From contig NZ_JOBF01000007.1 of the NCBI RefSeq assembly GCF_000718635.1, forward strand, positions 62,001 through 126,000: 64,000 bases of DNA, read 5' to 3'. The notes beneath the pieces are model-generated. The model made no database searches. It saw only the letters and a list, made by a program, of their open reading frames with translations, and had not been told where the DNA came from. This DNA comes from Streptomyces varsoviensis (GTDB lineage Bacteria > Actinomycetota > Actinomycetes > Streptomycetales > Streptomycetaceae). The translations under genes and the position numbers were made by a program. Positions 31,529 through 39,482 of the stretch are shown in pieces (the stretch's first letter is position 1; each line of letters begins with the position of its first letter).

Positions 31529-33328
31529 GTGCGGCAGGAGACGGAGCACGTCGAGGTCGTCGTCATCGGGAGCGGCGCGGGCGGCGCCCCGCTGACCCAT
31601 ACGCTGGTACGCGCGGGGCATCAGGTGCTCGTGCTGGAGAAGGGGCCGCTGCTGCGCACCCAGACGCAGAGCCCGGACGGGCTGAGCGACTTCAAGCGCG
31701 ACGAGTCGTTCGCGACCGGCGCGGAGAAGCGGATCACCGTGCAAGGCGTGGCCAATACGGGGGAGACCTTCTTCTCCAGCCATGTGGAGCCCGACCTCAA
31801 CGACGAGCCGCATGTCTACCGGGACAGCGACGGGCAGGACCGGGTCACCATCGAGGGGTACACCGCGCAGGTGGTGGGCGGCGGCACCCAGTTGTACGGC
31901 GGGGTCTCGCCCCGGTTCACGCCGGAGGACCTGCGGCTGCGCTCGCTGAACGAGGGCCGCTCGGATCTGCGGGCGGACCCGGACGGCGAGGTGGTGCGCG
32001 AGGCCCGCGACTGGCCGGTGGGCTATGCGGAGCTGGAGCCGTACTACGGGCAGGCCGAGCATCTGATCGGCGTCAACGGCACCTGGGAGGGGCAGGCCAA
32101 GACGCCGTCGGCCGACCACTACCAGCCGCCGCTGGAACCCAATGCGATCAGCGCGTACGCGGCGGCCGGGATGGACGCGCTCGGCATGCGCCGCTACCGC
32201 ACCCCGCTCGCCGTGATCACCGAGGACCACGCGCCGAGCGGCCGTACGGTGCCGGCGGACCGGGAGTCGATCAAGACGGCGTTCGTGAACCGGTACGGCG
32301 ACCCGCTGGGCCTCAAGTCCAATACATGGGTGTCGCTGCTCGCGCCGCTGCGCGCGGTGGGCCAGGGGTTCGAGCTGCGCGCCAACTGCTGCGTCACCCA
32401 CCTGGAGGCGGAGGGCGCGCGCGTCACACGGGTGCACTACCGCGATCCGGCCGGCGCCGCCCGTACGGTCTCGGCGCGGATCGTCGTCGTGGCGTGCTCG
32501 GCGATCGAGTCGGTGCGGCTGCTGGCCCTGTCGGGCGCGGCCGACCCCGATTTCGAGCGGCGGGTCAACGGGAACGGGCTGCTCGGCGCGTACTTCCTCA
32601 CGCACTGCTTCGGCGGCGCCCAGTGCGCCGTGGCCACCCGCGCCGACAAGTCCCGGACGCTGGACTCGGACTGGGCCACCGACCACTGCGCGCGCCCCGA
32701 GTGGTTCCGGGAGCGGGGGCTGTGGGCGGGCGGCGTAATCTACAACAACACCTCGGACGGGGCCCTGCCCATCTCCCTGGCGCGCACCTGGCACGCGATG
32801 GACATGGACAACATGTGGAAGGGCTACCTCTACGACACGGGCATCCTCGGCAACGGCTTCGAGGACTATCTGGACGCGGGGTTCGGGCGGCGGCTGTCGC
32901 TGGCGTTCATGGCCAACCAGGTGCCGCGGCGCGCCAACCGCGTCGAGCTGCATCCGCATGTCAAGGACAAGTGGGGCCGCCCGGTCGCGTACATCATCAA
33001 GACCTGGCACGGCCATGACCGGGCGCTGATGGACGTGCTCGCCGACCAGTGCCGGGCGATCCTGGAGAACGGCGGCGAGGTCAAGGACGTCAGCTCGGGT
33101 TCGGTGGGCGGCTCGGTGGTGCGGATCGCCAACCATGTGCTGGGCGGCGCGCGGTTCGGCGCCGACGCGCGGGACTCCGTGCTGGACCCGGACTGCCGGG
33201 CCTGGAACTTCGACAACCTCTATGTGACGGACGGGTCGTTCATGCCGACCTCGGGCAGCGCGAACCCGACGCTCACCATCGAGGCCAACTCGTTCCGGGT
33301 CGGCGACACGCTGCTGAAGAGGCTCTGA
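31529..33328 (+). CDS. GMC family oxidoreductase (large subunit)
   Basis: The 599-aa flavoprotein starts at GTG 31529 behind GAGGGG. VVVIGSGAGGAPLTHTL is the FAD-binding GxGxxG, VLEKGPLL follows, then GYTAQVVGGGTQLYGGVSPR (flavin-contacting GGG). The C-terminal active site shows SVVRIANHVLGGARFG, with the catalytic His, and TSGSANPTLTIEANSFRVGD with the conserved Asn. Paired with the subunit-3 protein upstream it should form a sugar or alcohol dehydrogenase. The cytochrome subunit of classical gluconate dehydrogenases is absent, so the electron acceptor is unknown. Confidence 0.88.
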   Translation: MRQETEHVEVVVIGSGAGGAPLTHTLVRAGHQVLVLEKGPLLRTQTQSPDGLSDFKRDESFATGAEKRITVQGVANTGETFFSSHVEPDLNDEPHVYRDSDGQDRVTIEGYTAQVVGGGTQLYGGVSPRFTPEDLRLRSLNEGRSDLRADPDGEVVREARDWPVGYAELEPYYGQAEHLIGVNGTWEGQAKTPSADHYQPPLEPNAISAYAAAGMDALGMRRYRTPLAVITEDHAPSGRTVPADRESIKTAFVNRYGDPLGLKSNTWVSLLAPLRAVGQGFELRANCCVTHLEAEGARVTRVHYRDPAGAARTVSARIVVVACSAIESVRLLALSGAADPDFERRVNGNGLLGAYFLTHCFGGAQCAVATRADKSRTLDSDWATDHCARPEWFRERGLWAGGVIYNNTSDGALPISLARTWHAMDMDNMWKGYLYDTGILGNGFEDYLDAGFGRRLSLAFMANQVPRRANRVELHPHVKDKWGRPVAYIIKTWHGHDRALMDVLADQCRAILENGGEVKDVSSGSVGGSVVRIANHVLGGARFGADARDSVLDPDCRAWNFDNLYVTDGSFMPTSGSANPTLTIEANSFRVGDTLLKRL

Positions 33329-33360
33329 GGGCAGGGGCCGTGATGGGCGGGAGGCGTTGC

Positions 33361-34491
33361 ATGGACAGCCGGTTCGACCAGGTCTACACCCACCCGGAGA
33401 ACGAGATCTTCCGGGTCGTCTTCTACCCCGACCGCATCTACCACGCCCGATACCTCAACGCCACGCGGTCCTCGCGCTACCGCTACTACGTCGCGGAGGT
33501 GCGCGGCTCGGCGGACGGCACGGCCATCAAGGGCGATGTCTTCCTCGGCGGGAGCAGGCTCTGCTCCCTGCTGCGGATCGAGTACTCCGGCATCCGCCTC
33601 GTGGAGCAGGCCCGGGAGTTCGGGCGGCGGCTCGGGCCCCGTACGAAGGCGTGGGTGCGGGTGACCGGGGACGACCCGGGCGCCCCGGCGGAGGCCGTGG
33701 TCACGCTGCACTGGGACCCGGTGATCGGGGCGTACGCGGCCGAGATCTGGGAGACCCTGGAGCCGCCGGAGGGCACGCCGCACGATCTGCGGGTGCTGCC
33801 CCTGATGGGGCGGGACGCGCCGATCACCCGGCTGCCGGCCCTCTCGCCGCTGCTCGGCCAGGTCCGCGAGGTGGCCGTGGCGTTCCGCGAGGACGGCGTG
33901 GTGTATCCGACGGGACAGCGGCTGCGCGAGCCGCAGTGGGACAACGCCTATCTGCGCTCGCACCAGGAGCCGCGCACCCAGGAGCCCAGTTCCCCGGAGA
34001 ACACCATCGCGGACAGCAACTACCTGCTGGACTTCCGGCGCGGCTTCTTCATCCCGGACTCCTCGGGCGTCGCCCCCGTCAACTACCGCAACGCCATGAG
34101 CGACGAGGGCAGCCCGGACCGGCGCGACGACAACATCGTACGGATGCGCTGGCTGTTCCAGCGCGAGCTCGGCAGCGATCTCGTCTTCTTCCACGAGGTC
34201 ACCGTCCCCCCGCACGCGGTGGAGGGCACCCACCGGCACATCGGCTCGGAGGAGCTGTACTACGTCGTCTCGGGCGCGGGCCTCGCGTACACGGGCGACG
34301 GGGACGCCGCGGACACGGACGGCTATCCGCTGGTGGAGCGGCCGGTGTTCGGGGTGGGGCCGGTCAAGTGCCGGGAGCTCCCGGTGCGGCCGGGGAGCGT
34401 CCTCTACACCAAGAGCGGCGGGGTGCACGGCATCCGCAATCCGTTCGACGAACCGCTCGTCTTCGTCGCGTTCCTCTACCACACGACGTAA
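33361..34491 (+). CDS. cupin-domain protein 1 of the sugar-oxidation cluster
   Basis: A 376-aa protein. ATG 33361 follows GGGAGG; the frame is open upstream and ATG 33343 is a weaker alternative. The first 210 residues have no family I recognise (VVFYPDRIYHARYLNATRSS is characteristic). The C-terminal part is a cupin: HEVTVPPHAVEGTHRH, IGSEELYYVVSGAG with the metal-binding HxH and Glu, and a second motif GSVLYTKSGGVHGIRNP containing the last His. It may be a metal-dependent isomerase, epimerase or dioxygenase. It sits 32 nt after the GMC gene and 24 nt before a second cupin gene. Confidence 0.72.
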   Translation: MDSRFDQVYTHPENEIFRVVFYPDRIYHARYLNATRSSRYRYYVAEVRGSADGTAIKGDVFLGGSRLCSLLRIEYSGIRLVEQAREFGRRLGPRTKAWVRVTGDDPGAPAEAVVTLHWDPVIGAYAAEIWETLEPPEGTPHDLRVLPLMGRDAPITRLPALSPLLGQVREVAVAFREDGVVYPTGQRLREPQWDNAYLRSHQEPRTQEPSSPENTIADSNYLLDFRRGFFIPDSSGVAPVNYRNAMSDEGSPDRRDDNIVRMRWLFQRELGSDLVFFHEVTVPPHAVEGTHRHIGSEELYYVVSGAGLAYTGDGDAADTDGYPLVERPVFGVGPVKCRELPVRPGSVLYTKSGGVHGIRNPFDEPLVFVAFLYHTT

Positions 34492-34515
34492 TCCGGATCT
34501 CCGGCTGGAGGGCCG

Positions 34516-35769
34516 ATGCCCACGATCGTGCACAGCGACTCGGTCTTCCGCGTGGAGCCCGGCAAACCACCGGACTACGAGAGCGCCAATCCGCTGCTGA
34601 AGCTTCTCGGGCTCGTGGAGCGCTCCCGCCTGGCCGCGGAGCGCGAGGCGTACGAGGCCGTCTCGCTCCAGTACCTCTTCCCGCTGCGGTGGCTGGAGCT
34701 GTACGGGCCGAGCGCGCCCGACCAGGACCGGCTGGCCGCCGAGGAGCAGGACGTCAAGACCGACTTCCAGAAGCAGAACCTCCGCGACTTCCGGCTCGGC
34801 GACACCCGCGCGGTGCGCGGCTGGGCGGCGACGGACGGCTGGCGCGGCCCGTTCCTCCAACTGTGTTACCGGGGCGGGCCCGACTCCGAGCTGTGGCGGG
34901 CGGCCGGGCGGCTCGGCGACGCCATCGGCCTGACGCTGTCCATCGGCGGCGGGGAGGCGGTGCGGCTGCGCGCCCCGTACGACGAGGAGAGCGACTTCTA
35001 CACGGTCGAGCTGTGGGGCCGGGGCGGCGACGGGCTGCGCGGGCTGCTGGGCGAGCGGGGGAAGACCTCGCTCGATACGGGGCTGCTCCAGCCGCGCCCC
35101 GACCTGCTGCCGGGCGGTGGGGGCGACTTCGACCGCGACGGCCTCGACGGGCGGGATCTGCGCTCCGTCTCGGCGCGCCATCCGATGCACCCGGTCAACC
35201 CGCTCCACCTGGACGTGCGGTGGACGGCGGACGCCGACGGCTCGGGGGCCTCGGACCCGGCCGAGGGCTCGGTGCGGCTCGGCTTCGAGATGCGGGTGCG
35301 CGGCTGGGACGCGTATCTGAGCGTCGGCACAAGCCCCCAGCCGCACGGCGGCGTCGGCTTCCTGGAGTACCGCAACCTGTTCAGCTCGTACGGGCGGTTG
35401 GCGGACAGCGGGGAGCTGGACCGGGCGCTGGAGCCGTACAACCTCGACGCGTTCGGCCGCAAGGGGCACCCGAGCGGCGAGCGCGAGCCGTTCTTCGCCG
35501 TCTCCTACATGGACCTGCACGTGATGGACCCGGCGTGCGGGATCGGGCTGCACCGGCACCGCGACAACCAGGAGGCGTTCCTGATGCTGGAGGGGGACGG
35601 CCTGATGGTGATCGGCGACTGGGCCGAGTCGGGCGCCCGCACCCGGTGCTTCGAGGTCCGGCGGCTGACGGCCGGCCATCTCGCGCTGCTCAAGGGCGGG
35701 CAGTTGCACGGTCTGCTGAACCCGGCGGACCAGCGCGCCGCCCTCTTCATGTTCGGCGGCTACGACTGA
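34516..35769 (+). CDS. cupin-domain protein 2 of the sugar-oxidation cluster
   Basis: A 417-aa protein starting at ATG 34516 with GGAGGG upstream. Most of the length is unrecognised (SLQYLFPLRWLELYGP, then KQNLRDFRLGDTRAVRGW). The C-terminal cupin has MDPACGIGLHRHRDNQEAFL, GDGLMVIGDWAE and LKGGQLHGLLNPAD, giving the HxH, Glu and His set of a metal site. It is similar in layout to the preceding protein, so the two may have arisen by duplication or form a heteromer. GlgX follows 36 nt downstream. Confidence 0.72.
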   Translation: MPTIVHSDSVFRVEPGKPPDYESANPLLKLLGLVERSRLAAEREAYEAVSLQYLFPLRWLELYGPSAPDQDRLAAEEQDVKTDFQKQNLRDFRLGDTRAVRGWAATDGWRGPFLQLCYRGGPDSELWRAAGRLGDAIGLTLSIGGGEAVRLRAPYDEESDFYTVELWGRGGDGLRGLLGERGKTSLDTGLLQPRPDLLPGGGGDFDRDGLDGRDLRSVSARHPMHPVNPLHLDVRWTADADGSGASDPAEGSVRLGFEMRVRGWDAYLSVGTSPQPHGGVGFLEYRNLFSSYGRLADSGELDRALEPYNLDAFGRKGHPSGEREPFFAVSYMDLHVMDPACGIGLHRHRDNQEAFLMLEGDGLMVIGDWAESGARTRCFEVRRLTAGHLALLKGGQLHGLLNPADQRAALFMFGGYD

Positions 35770-35805
35770 ACCGGGCCTCGGCCGGGGCCTGAGCGAGGGA
35801 GTTCG

Positions 35806-37848
35806 ATGATGTCGATGACCGAGGCCCCGGGGGCCGCGGGGCCGTACCGGCTGGGCGCCACCTGGGACGGGCGGGGCACGAACTTCGCGGTGTACTCCTC
35901 CGCCGGCGCGTACGGCGGCGAGGTGGTGCTGTGCCTGCTCGACGAGGACGGCGGCGGCGAGCGGCGGGTGCCGATGGCCGTGGACTGCGACATCTGGCAT
36001 GTGTACGTGCCCCAGGCGCGGCCCGGTCAGCGGTACGCCTACCGCGCGTCCGGCCCCCGCGACCCCGCGCGCGGCCTGTTCTTCGACGGCGGGCGGCTGC
36101 TGCTCGACCCGTACGCCAAGGCCATGTACCCGCTCGGGCCGCGGCAGTTGGGCTGCCTGGTCGTCGACACCTCCTTCGACTGGGGAACGGACCGGGCGCC
36201 GGAGCGCCCCTGGGCGGACACGGTGCTCTACGAGACGCATGTGAAGGGGATCAGCGTCACGCACCCCGGCGTGCCGCCCGCCCTGCGCGGCACGTACGCG
36301 GGGCTCGCCCACCCGGCGGTCGTCGGGCACCTCACGCACCTGGGCGTGACCGCCGTGGAGCTGATGCCGGTGCATCAGTTCCTCTCGGAGCAGCGGCTGC
36401 TGGACATGAAGCTGACCAACTACTGGGGCTACTCCACCGTCGGGTTCTTCGCGCCGCACAGCGCCTACAGCGCGGCGGGCGACCGGGGGCAGCAGGTCGC
36501 GGAGTTCAAGTCGACGGTGGCGGCGCTGCACGCGGCGGGCATCGAGGTGATCCTCGACGTCGTCTACAACCACACGGCCGAAGGGGCGCCCGACGCGCCG
36601 CCGCTGAGCTTCCGGGGGCTGGCGAACGAGGTCTACTACCGGCTCGACCCGGCCGACCGCTCCCGGTACATCGACACGACGGGCACCCAGAACACCCTCG
36701 ACGCGGGCCGCCCGGAGGTGCTGCGGCTGATCCTGGACTCGCTGCGCTACTGGGTCACCGAGATGCGCGTCGACGGCTTCCGCTTCGACCTCGCCGCCAC
36801 GCTGGCCCGGCAGCACGGCTATGTGGACCGGCTCTCCGCGTTCTTCGGCCTGCTGTACCAGGACCCGGTGCTGGGCCGTACGAAGCTGATCGCCGAGCCG
36901 TGGGACGTGGGGGCGCCCGACAGCTACCAGGTGGGGCGGTTCCCGCCGGGCTGGGCGGAGTGGAACGACCGCTACCGGGACACGGTCCGGGACTTCTGGC
37001 GCGGCCGGCCGGTCGTCGGCGGCCTCGCGGAGCGGCTCGCGGGCTCGGCGGACCTCTACTCCGCCGACCGGCGCGGCCCCGACGCGTCCGTCAACTTCGT
37101 GACCTGCCACGACGGCAAGGCCCTCGCCGACCTCGTGACGTACGAGCGCAAGCACAACGAGGCGAACGGCGAGGACAACCGCGACGGTACGGGCGACGAC
37201 CGGGCCGCCAACTACGGCGTCGAGGGCCCCACGGACGACCCGGCCGTCAGCGCCGTCCGGGCTCGGCAGCGTCGCAACATGCTCGCCACGCTCCTGCTGT
37301 CCCAGGGCGTCACGATGCTCCTCGGCGGCGACGAGCTGGGCCGTACGCAACGCGGCAACAACAACGCGTACTGCCAGGACAACGAGGTGAGCTGGTACCA
37401 CTGGCCGGAGCGGCCGGACCCGTTCACCGCGTTCGTACGCCGCGTCGTCGCCCTCCAGCGCGCGCACCCCGCGCTGAAGCGCAGGGCGTTCCTCACCGGT
37501 TCCGGCGCTCCCCCGGACGTCGCCTGGTACGACCGGGACGGCCGCGCCATGACGGTGAGCCGCTGGCAGGACCCGGCGACCCGGTTCCTGGGGATGCTCC
37601 TCGCGGGCGACGGAATTCCCGCGCGGGGCGCCCCGGTGCAGGACGACGACATCCTGGTGCTGCTCAACGCGGACACGTCGGCCGCCGACTTCGCGGTGCC
37701 CGGCCGGCCCGGCGCCCGGTACGGCCTCGTCCTCGACACCGGGGCCGAGGACGGCGCGCCCGCGCCCGGCGCGGAACTGGCCGTCGGCGACCGGTGCGCC
37801 GTGCCGCCGCGCACTGTCCTCGTGGCCACGGCGCCGCTACGTTCCTGA
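35806..37848 (+). CDS. glgX: glycogen debranching enzyme GlgX (GH13)
   Basis: A 680-aa alpha-1,6-glucosidase (isoamylase type). N-terminal CBM48 (YRLGATWDGRGTNFAVYSS) is followed by the GH13 barrel: LDVVYNHT (region I, about residue 248), DGFRFDLA (nucleophile Asp, about 324), EPWD (acid, about 363) and FVTCHDG (His-Asp, about 434). It cleaves branch points of glycogen or limit dextrins. Two Met codons (35806, 35809) are both possible starts. It ends the cluster that began with the glycogen-binding-like fusion, strengthening a link of that cluster to storage glucan use. Confidence 0.92.
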   Translation: MMSMTEAPGAAGPYRLGATWDGRGTNFAVYSSAGAYGGEVVLCLLDEDGGGERRVPMAVDCDIWHVYVPQARPGQRYAYRASGPRDPARGLFFDGGRLLLDPYAKAMYPLGPRQLGCLVVDTSFDWGTDRAPERPWADTVLYETHVKGISVTHPGVPPALRGTYAGLAHPAVVGHLTHLGVTAVELMPVHQFLSEQRLLDMKLTNYWGYSTVGFFAPHSAYSAAGDRGQQVAEFKSTVAALHAAGIEVILDVVYNHTAEGAPDAPPLSFRGLANEVYYRLDPADRSRYIDTTGTQNTLDAGRPEVLRLILDSLRYWVTEMRVDGFRFDLAATLARQHGYVDRLSAFFGLLYQDPVLGRTKLIAEPWDVGAPDSYQVGRFPPGWAEWNDRYRDTVRDFWRGRPVVGGLAERLAGSADLYSADRRGPDASVNFVTCHDGKALADLVTYERKHNEANGEDNRDGTGDDRAANYGVEGPTDDPAVSAVRARQRRNMLATLLLSQGVTMLLGGDELGRTQRGNNNAYCQDNEVSWYHWPERPDPFTAFVRRVVALQRAHPALKRRAFLTGSGAPPDVAWYDRDGRAMTVSRWQDPATRFLGMLLAGDGIPARGAPVQDDDILVLLNADTSAADFAVPGRPGARYGLVLDTGAEDGAPAPGAELAVGDRCAVPPRTVLVATAPLRS

Positions 37849-37849
37849 C

Positions 37850-38389
37850 ATGGTCATCAAGAGACTCGGGCGGCTCGGCACGCTGCCGGTCGCGGCGACG
37901 GTGCTGACGGGCACCCTGGCGCTCTACATCGCGCTCGTCGCCTTCGGCAACATCACCGACTTCGGCACCAACCGCGACTTCGTGCGGCACGTCCTCGCGA
38001 TGGACACCACCTTCCAGGACGAGGACCTGATGTGGCGGGCGATCGACTCGCGCACCGTGCAGGACATCGCCTATGTCGCCATCATCGGCTGGGAGACGCT
38101 GGCCGCCCTCGTCCTCGTCGCCGGCACGGCCTGGTGGGTGCGCGGGCTGTGGCGCGGCGGCTTCGACCGCGCCCGGCGGCTGAGCACGCTGGGGCTCCTG
38201 ATGCTGATGCTGCTCTTCGGGGCGGGGTTCCTCGCGATCGGCGGGGAGTGGTTCGCGATGTGGCAGTCCTCGAAGTGGAACGGGCTGGAGCCCGCCGGCC
38301 GGAACTTCGTCGTGGCCGGCTTCGTCCTCGTCGTGCTGCATCTGCCGCCGCAGTGGTGGGACAGGTCCGGACCGCGGCCCTCCGCGTAG
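37850..38389 (+). CDS. DUF2165 family small membrane protein
   Basis: The 179-aa product has four hydrophobic helices: TVLTGTLALYIALVAFGN, IAYVAIIGWETLAALVLVAG, TLGLLMLMLLFGAGFLAIGG and FVVAGFVLVVLHLPP. NITDFGTNRDFVRHVLAMD, between helices 1 and 2, is the hallmark of DUF2165. The start is one base after the glgX stop. The role is unknown; the family is found in many bacteria, often alone. Confidence 0.85.
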   Translation: MVIKRLGRLGTLPVAATVLTGTLALYIALVAFGNITDFGTNRDFVRHVLAMDTTFQDEDLMWRAIDSRTVQDIAYVAIIGWETLAALVLVAGTAWWVRGLWRGGFDRARRLSTLGLLMLMLLFGAGFLAIGGEWFAMWQSSKWNGLEPAGRNFVVAGFVLVVLHLPPQWWDRSGPRPSA

Positions 38390-38465
38390 CCGTCCCCGGC
38401 GGAGCGAGCGGCGGCGGGGGGACGCGCGGCCCCGTCGAGCCCACGGGCCCCGCCTTCGGCAGTCG

Positions 38466-38843
38466 TCACAGCCGCCAGGAGCGGATGCGGTCGGCGGCGG
38501 CGAAGACGTCGGTGTCGCCGGCCGCCAGTTCCTTGGTCAGCTCCACCAGTTCGCCGTAGGGGTCGTCCAGGCCCTCGCCCGAGGCGTGCATATAGGAGAT
38601 GGTCACCGCGCAGGCGAACCGCACGTTGTACGCGGGCAGCGGCTTGAGCAGGACGAGGGTGTGCAGGAGCGCCGCCGCGCGCCAGGCGGGGTCGGAGTCG
38701 ACGCCGAGGCGCGGCGGGTCGACGCGGTGCCGGGCGACGGCGGCGACCAGGGCCGAGAAGTCGGAGATCACGGGCTGGTCGGGGAGCGCGATCTCGTGCT
38801 GCGTGAGCAGCCAGCGGACATCGATGTGGAGGATCGGCAGCAT
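38466..38843 (-). CDS. Doc/Fic-type toxin-antitoxin toxin component with degenerate catalytic motif
   Basis: A 125-aa helical protein. The opening (ILHIDVRWLLTQHEIALPD) and length match Doc-type toxins. The Fic/Doc loop, HxFxDxNKR in phage Doc, reads KPLPAYNVR at residues 67-75: the Asn and final Arg remain but the catalytic His is Lys and the Asp is Ala. Kinase or AMP-transfer activity is therefore doubtful. It follows the ribbon-helix-helix antitoxin by 4 nt, the normal antitoxin-first order. It could be an inactivated toxin or a family that works without the His. Confidence 0.75.
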   Translation of the reverse strand: MLPILHIDVRWLLTQHEIALPDQPVISDFSALVAAVARHRVDPPRLGVDSDPAWRAAALLHTLVLLKPLPAYNVRFACAVTISYMHASGEGLDDPYGELVELTKELAAGDTDVFAAADRIRSWRL

Positions 38844-38847
38844 GGAT

Positions 38848-39099
38848 TCAGGCGGCCCGGCCGGAGGTACCGGTGCTGGGGCCGTCGTCTATCCCCGCGT
38901 CCGCGATGGCGGCGGCGAGGTCGGGGTCGTGGAAGACCCGGCGGAAGACCTCCGCGCCCTCCTTGAGCGCCCGGTGGTGCGCGATGGCATCGGCCGTCGA
39001 CGCGCGGACGAACGCCTTCATCGTCATCCCGCGCTCCTGGGCGATCTCCCGGATCTCCTGGAGCTCCTGGTCGGGGAAGTCCACATTCAGGGCTGGCAT
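38848..39099 (-). CDS. ribbon-helix-helix antitoxin
   Basis: An 83-aa protein whose first 50 residues form a ribbon-helix-helix (ALNVDFPDQELQEIREIAQE, RGMTMKAFVRASTADAIA), with a flexible acidic C-terminal tail (AAAIADAGIDDGPSTG) that would wrap the toxin. ATG 39099 starts the fold directly. It is the first gene of the TA operon and probably autoregulates it; an AT-rich inverted repeat lies 33-56 bp upstream. Confidence 0.82.
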   Translation of the reverse strand: MPALNVDFPDQELQEIREIAQERGMTMKAFVRASTADAIAHHRALKEGAEVFRRVFHDPDLAAAIADAGIDDGPSTGTSGRAA

Positions 39100-39482
39100 G
39101 GGGCCACCGTACTGCTCGGGTACCCCGGCATCAATAAGTGCAGGTCAGAGTTATTATCGGCCGGTACTCGGAAGTGCGCCCGGCGGCCGGCCCAGGCCCC
39201 CGCGGGCGGGGGCCGGACGGCGGCGGGCCGGGGCGGGCGCTCACCCCCGGCCATCGGGTACGGGCCTGGTGTGGCTGCTGAGGAGGAACGTCCCCGTCCG
39301 CCCGGGCCCGGCGGCCCCGCGGCGGCCCGGGAGCCCCCGCCCAACTGGGTCTTTCCGGTACGGGCCGGGGGCCGGCCGCCGGGCGCCGAGATCCACAAGG
39401 AGGCCCGAAACCTCATCTGTGGCAAGCGAATCGGCGCGAGTAGCGTCACTGCCCCCTGCTCCCGTAACGGAGGGCGCGTCCC
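39100..39482. other. 383-bp intergenic region between the TA pair and the peroxidase fusion gene
   Basis: No gene seen. The first 60 bp are AT-richer and include AATAA (39133-39137) and TTATT (39151-39155), an inverted repeat with a 13-bp spacer, plus GATAAT reading towards the antitoxin (39158-39153): a candidate TA operator/promoter. From 39175 to 39360 the DNA is extremely GC-rich and repetitive. A good GGAGG precedes ATG 39483. Confidence 0.45.

Noticed and set aside
33220..37467. A 1415-codon minus-strand open frame across the cupin and glgX genes
   Set aside because: GC-rich Streptomyces genes routinely leave the opposite strand open. The product has Arg/Val/Gly-rich composition and no motifs, while both plus-strand proteins have clear domains.
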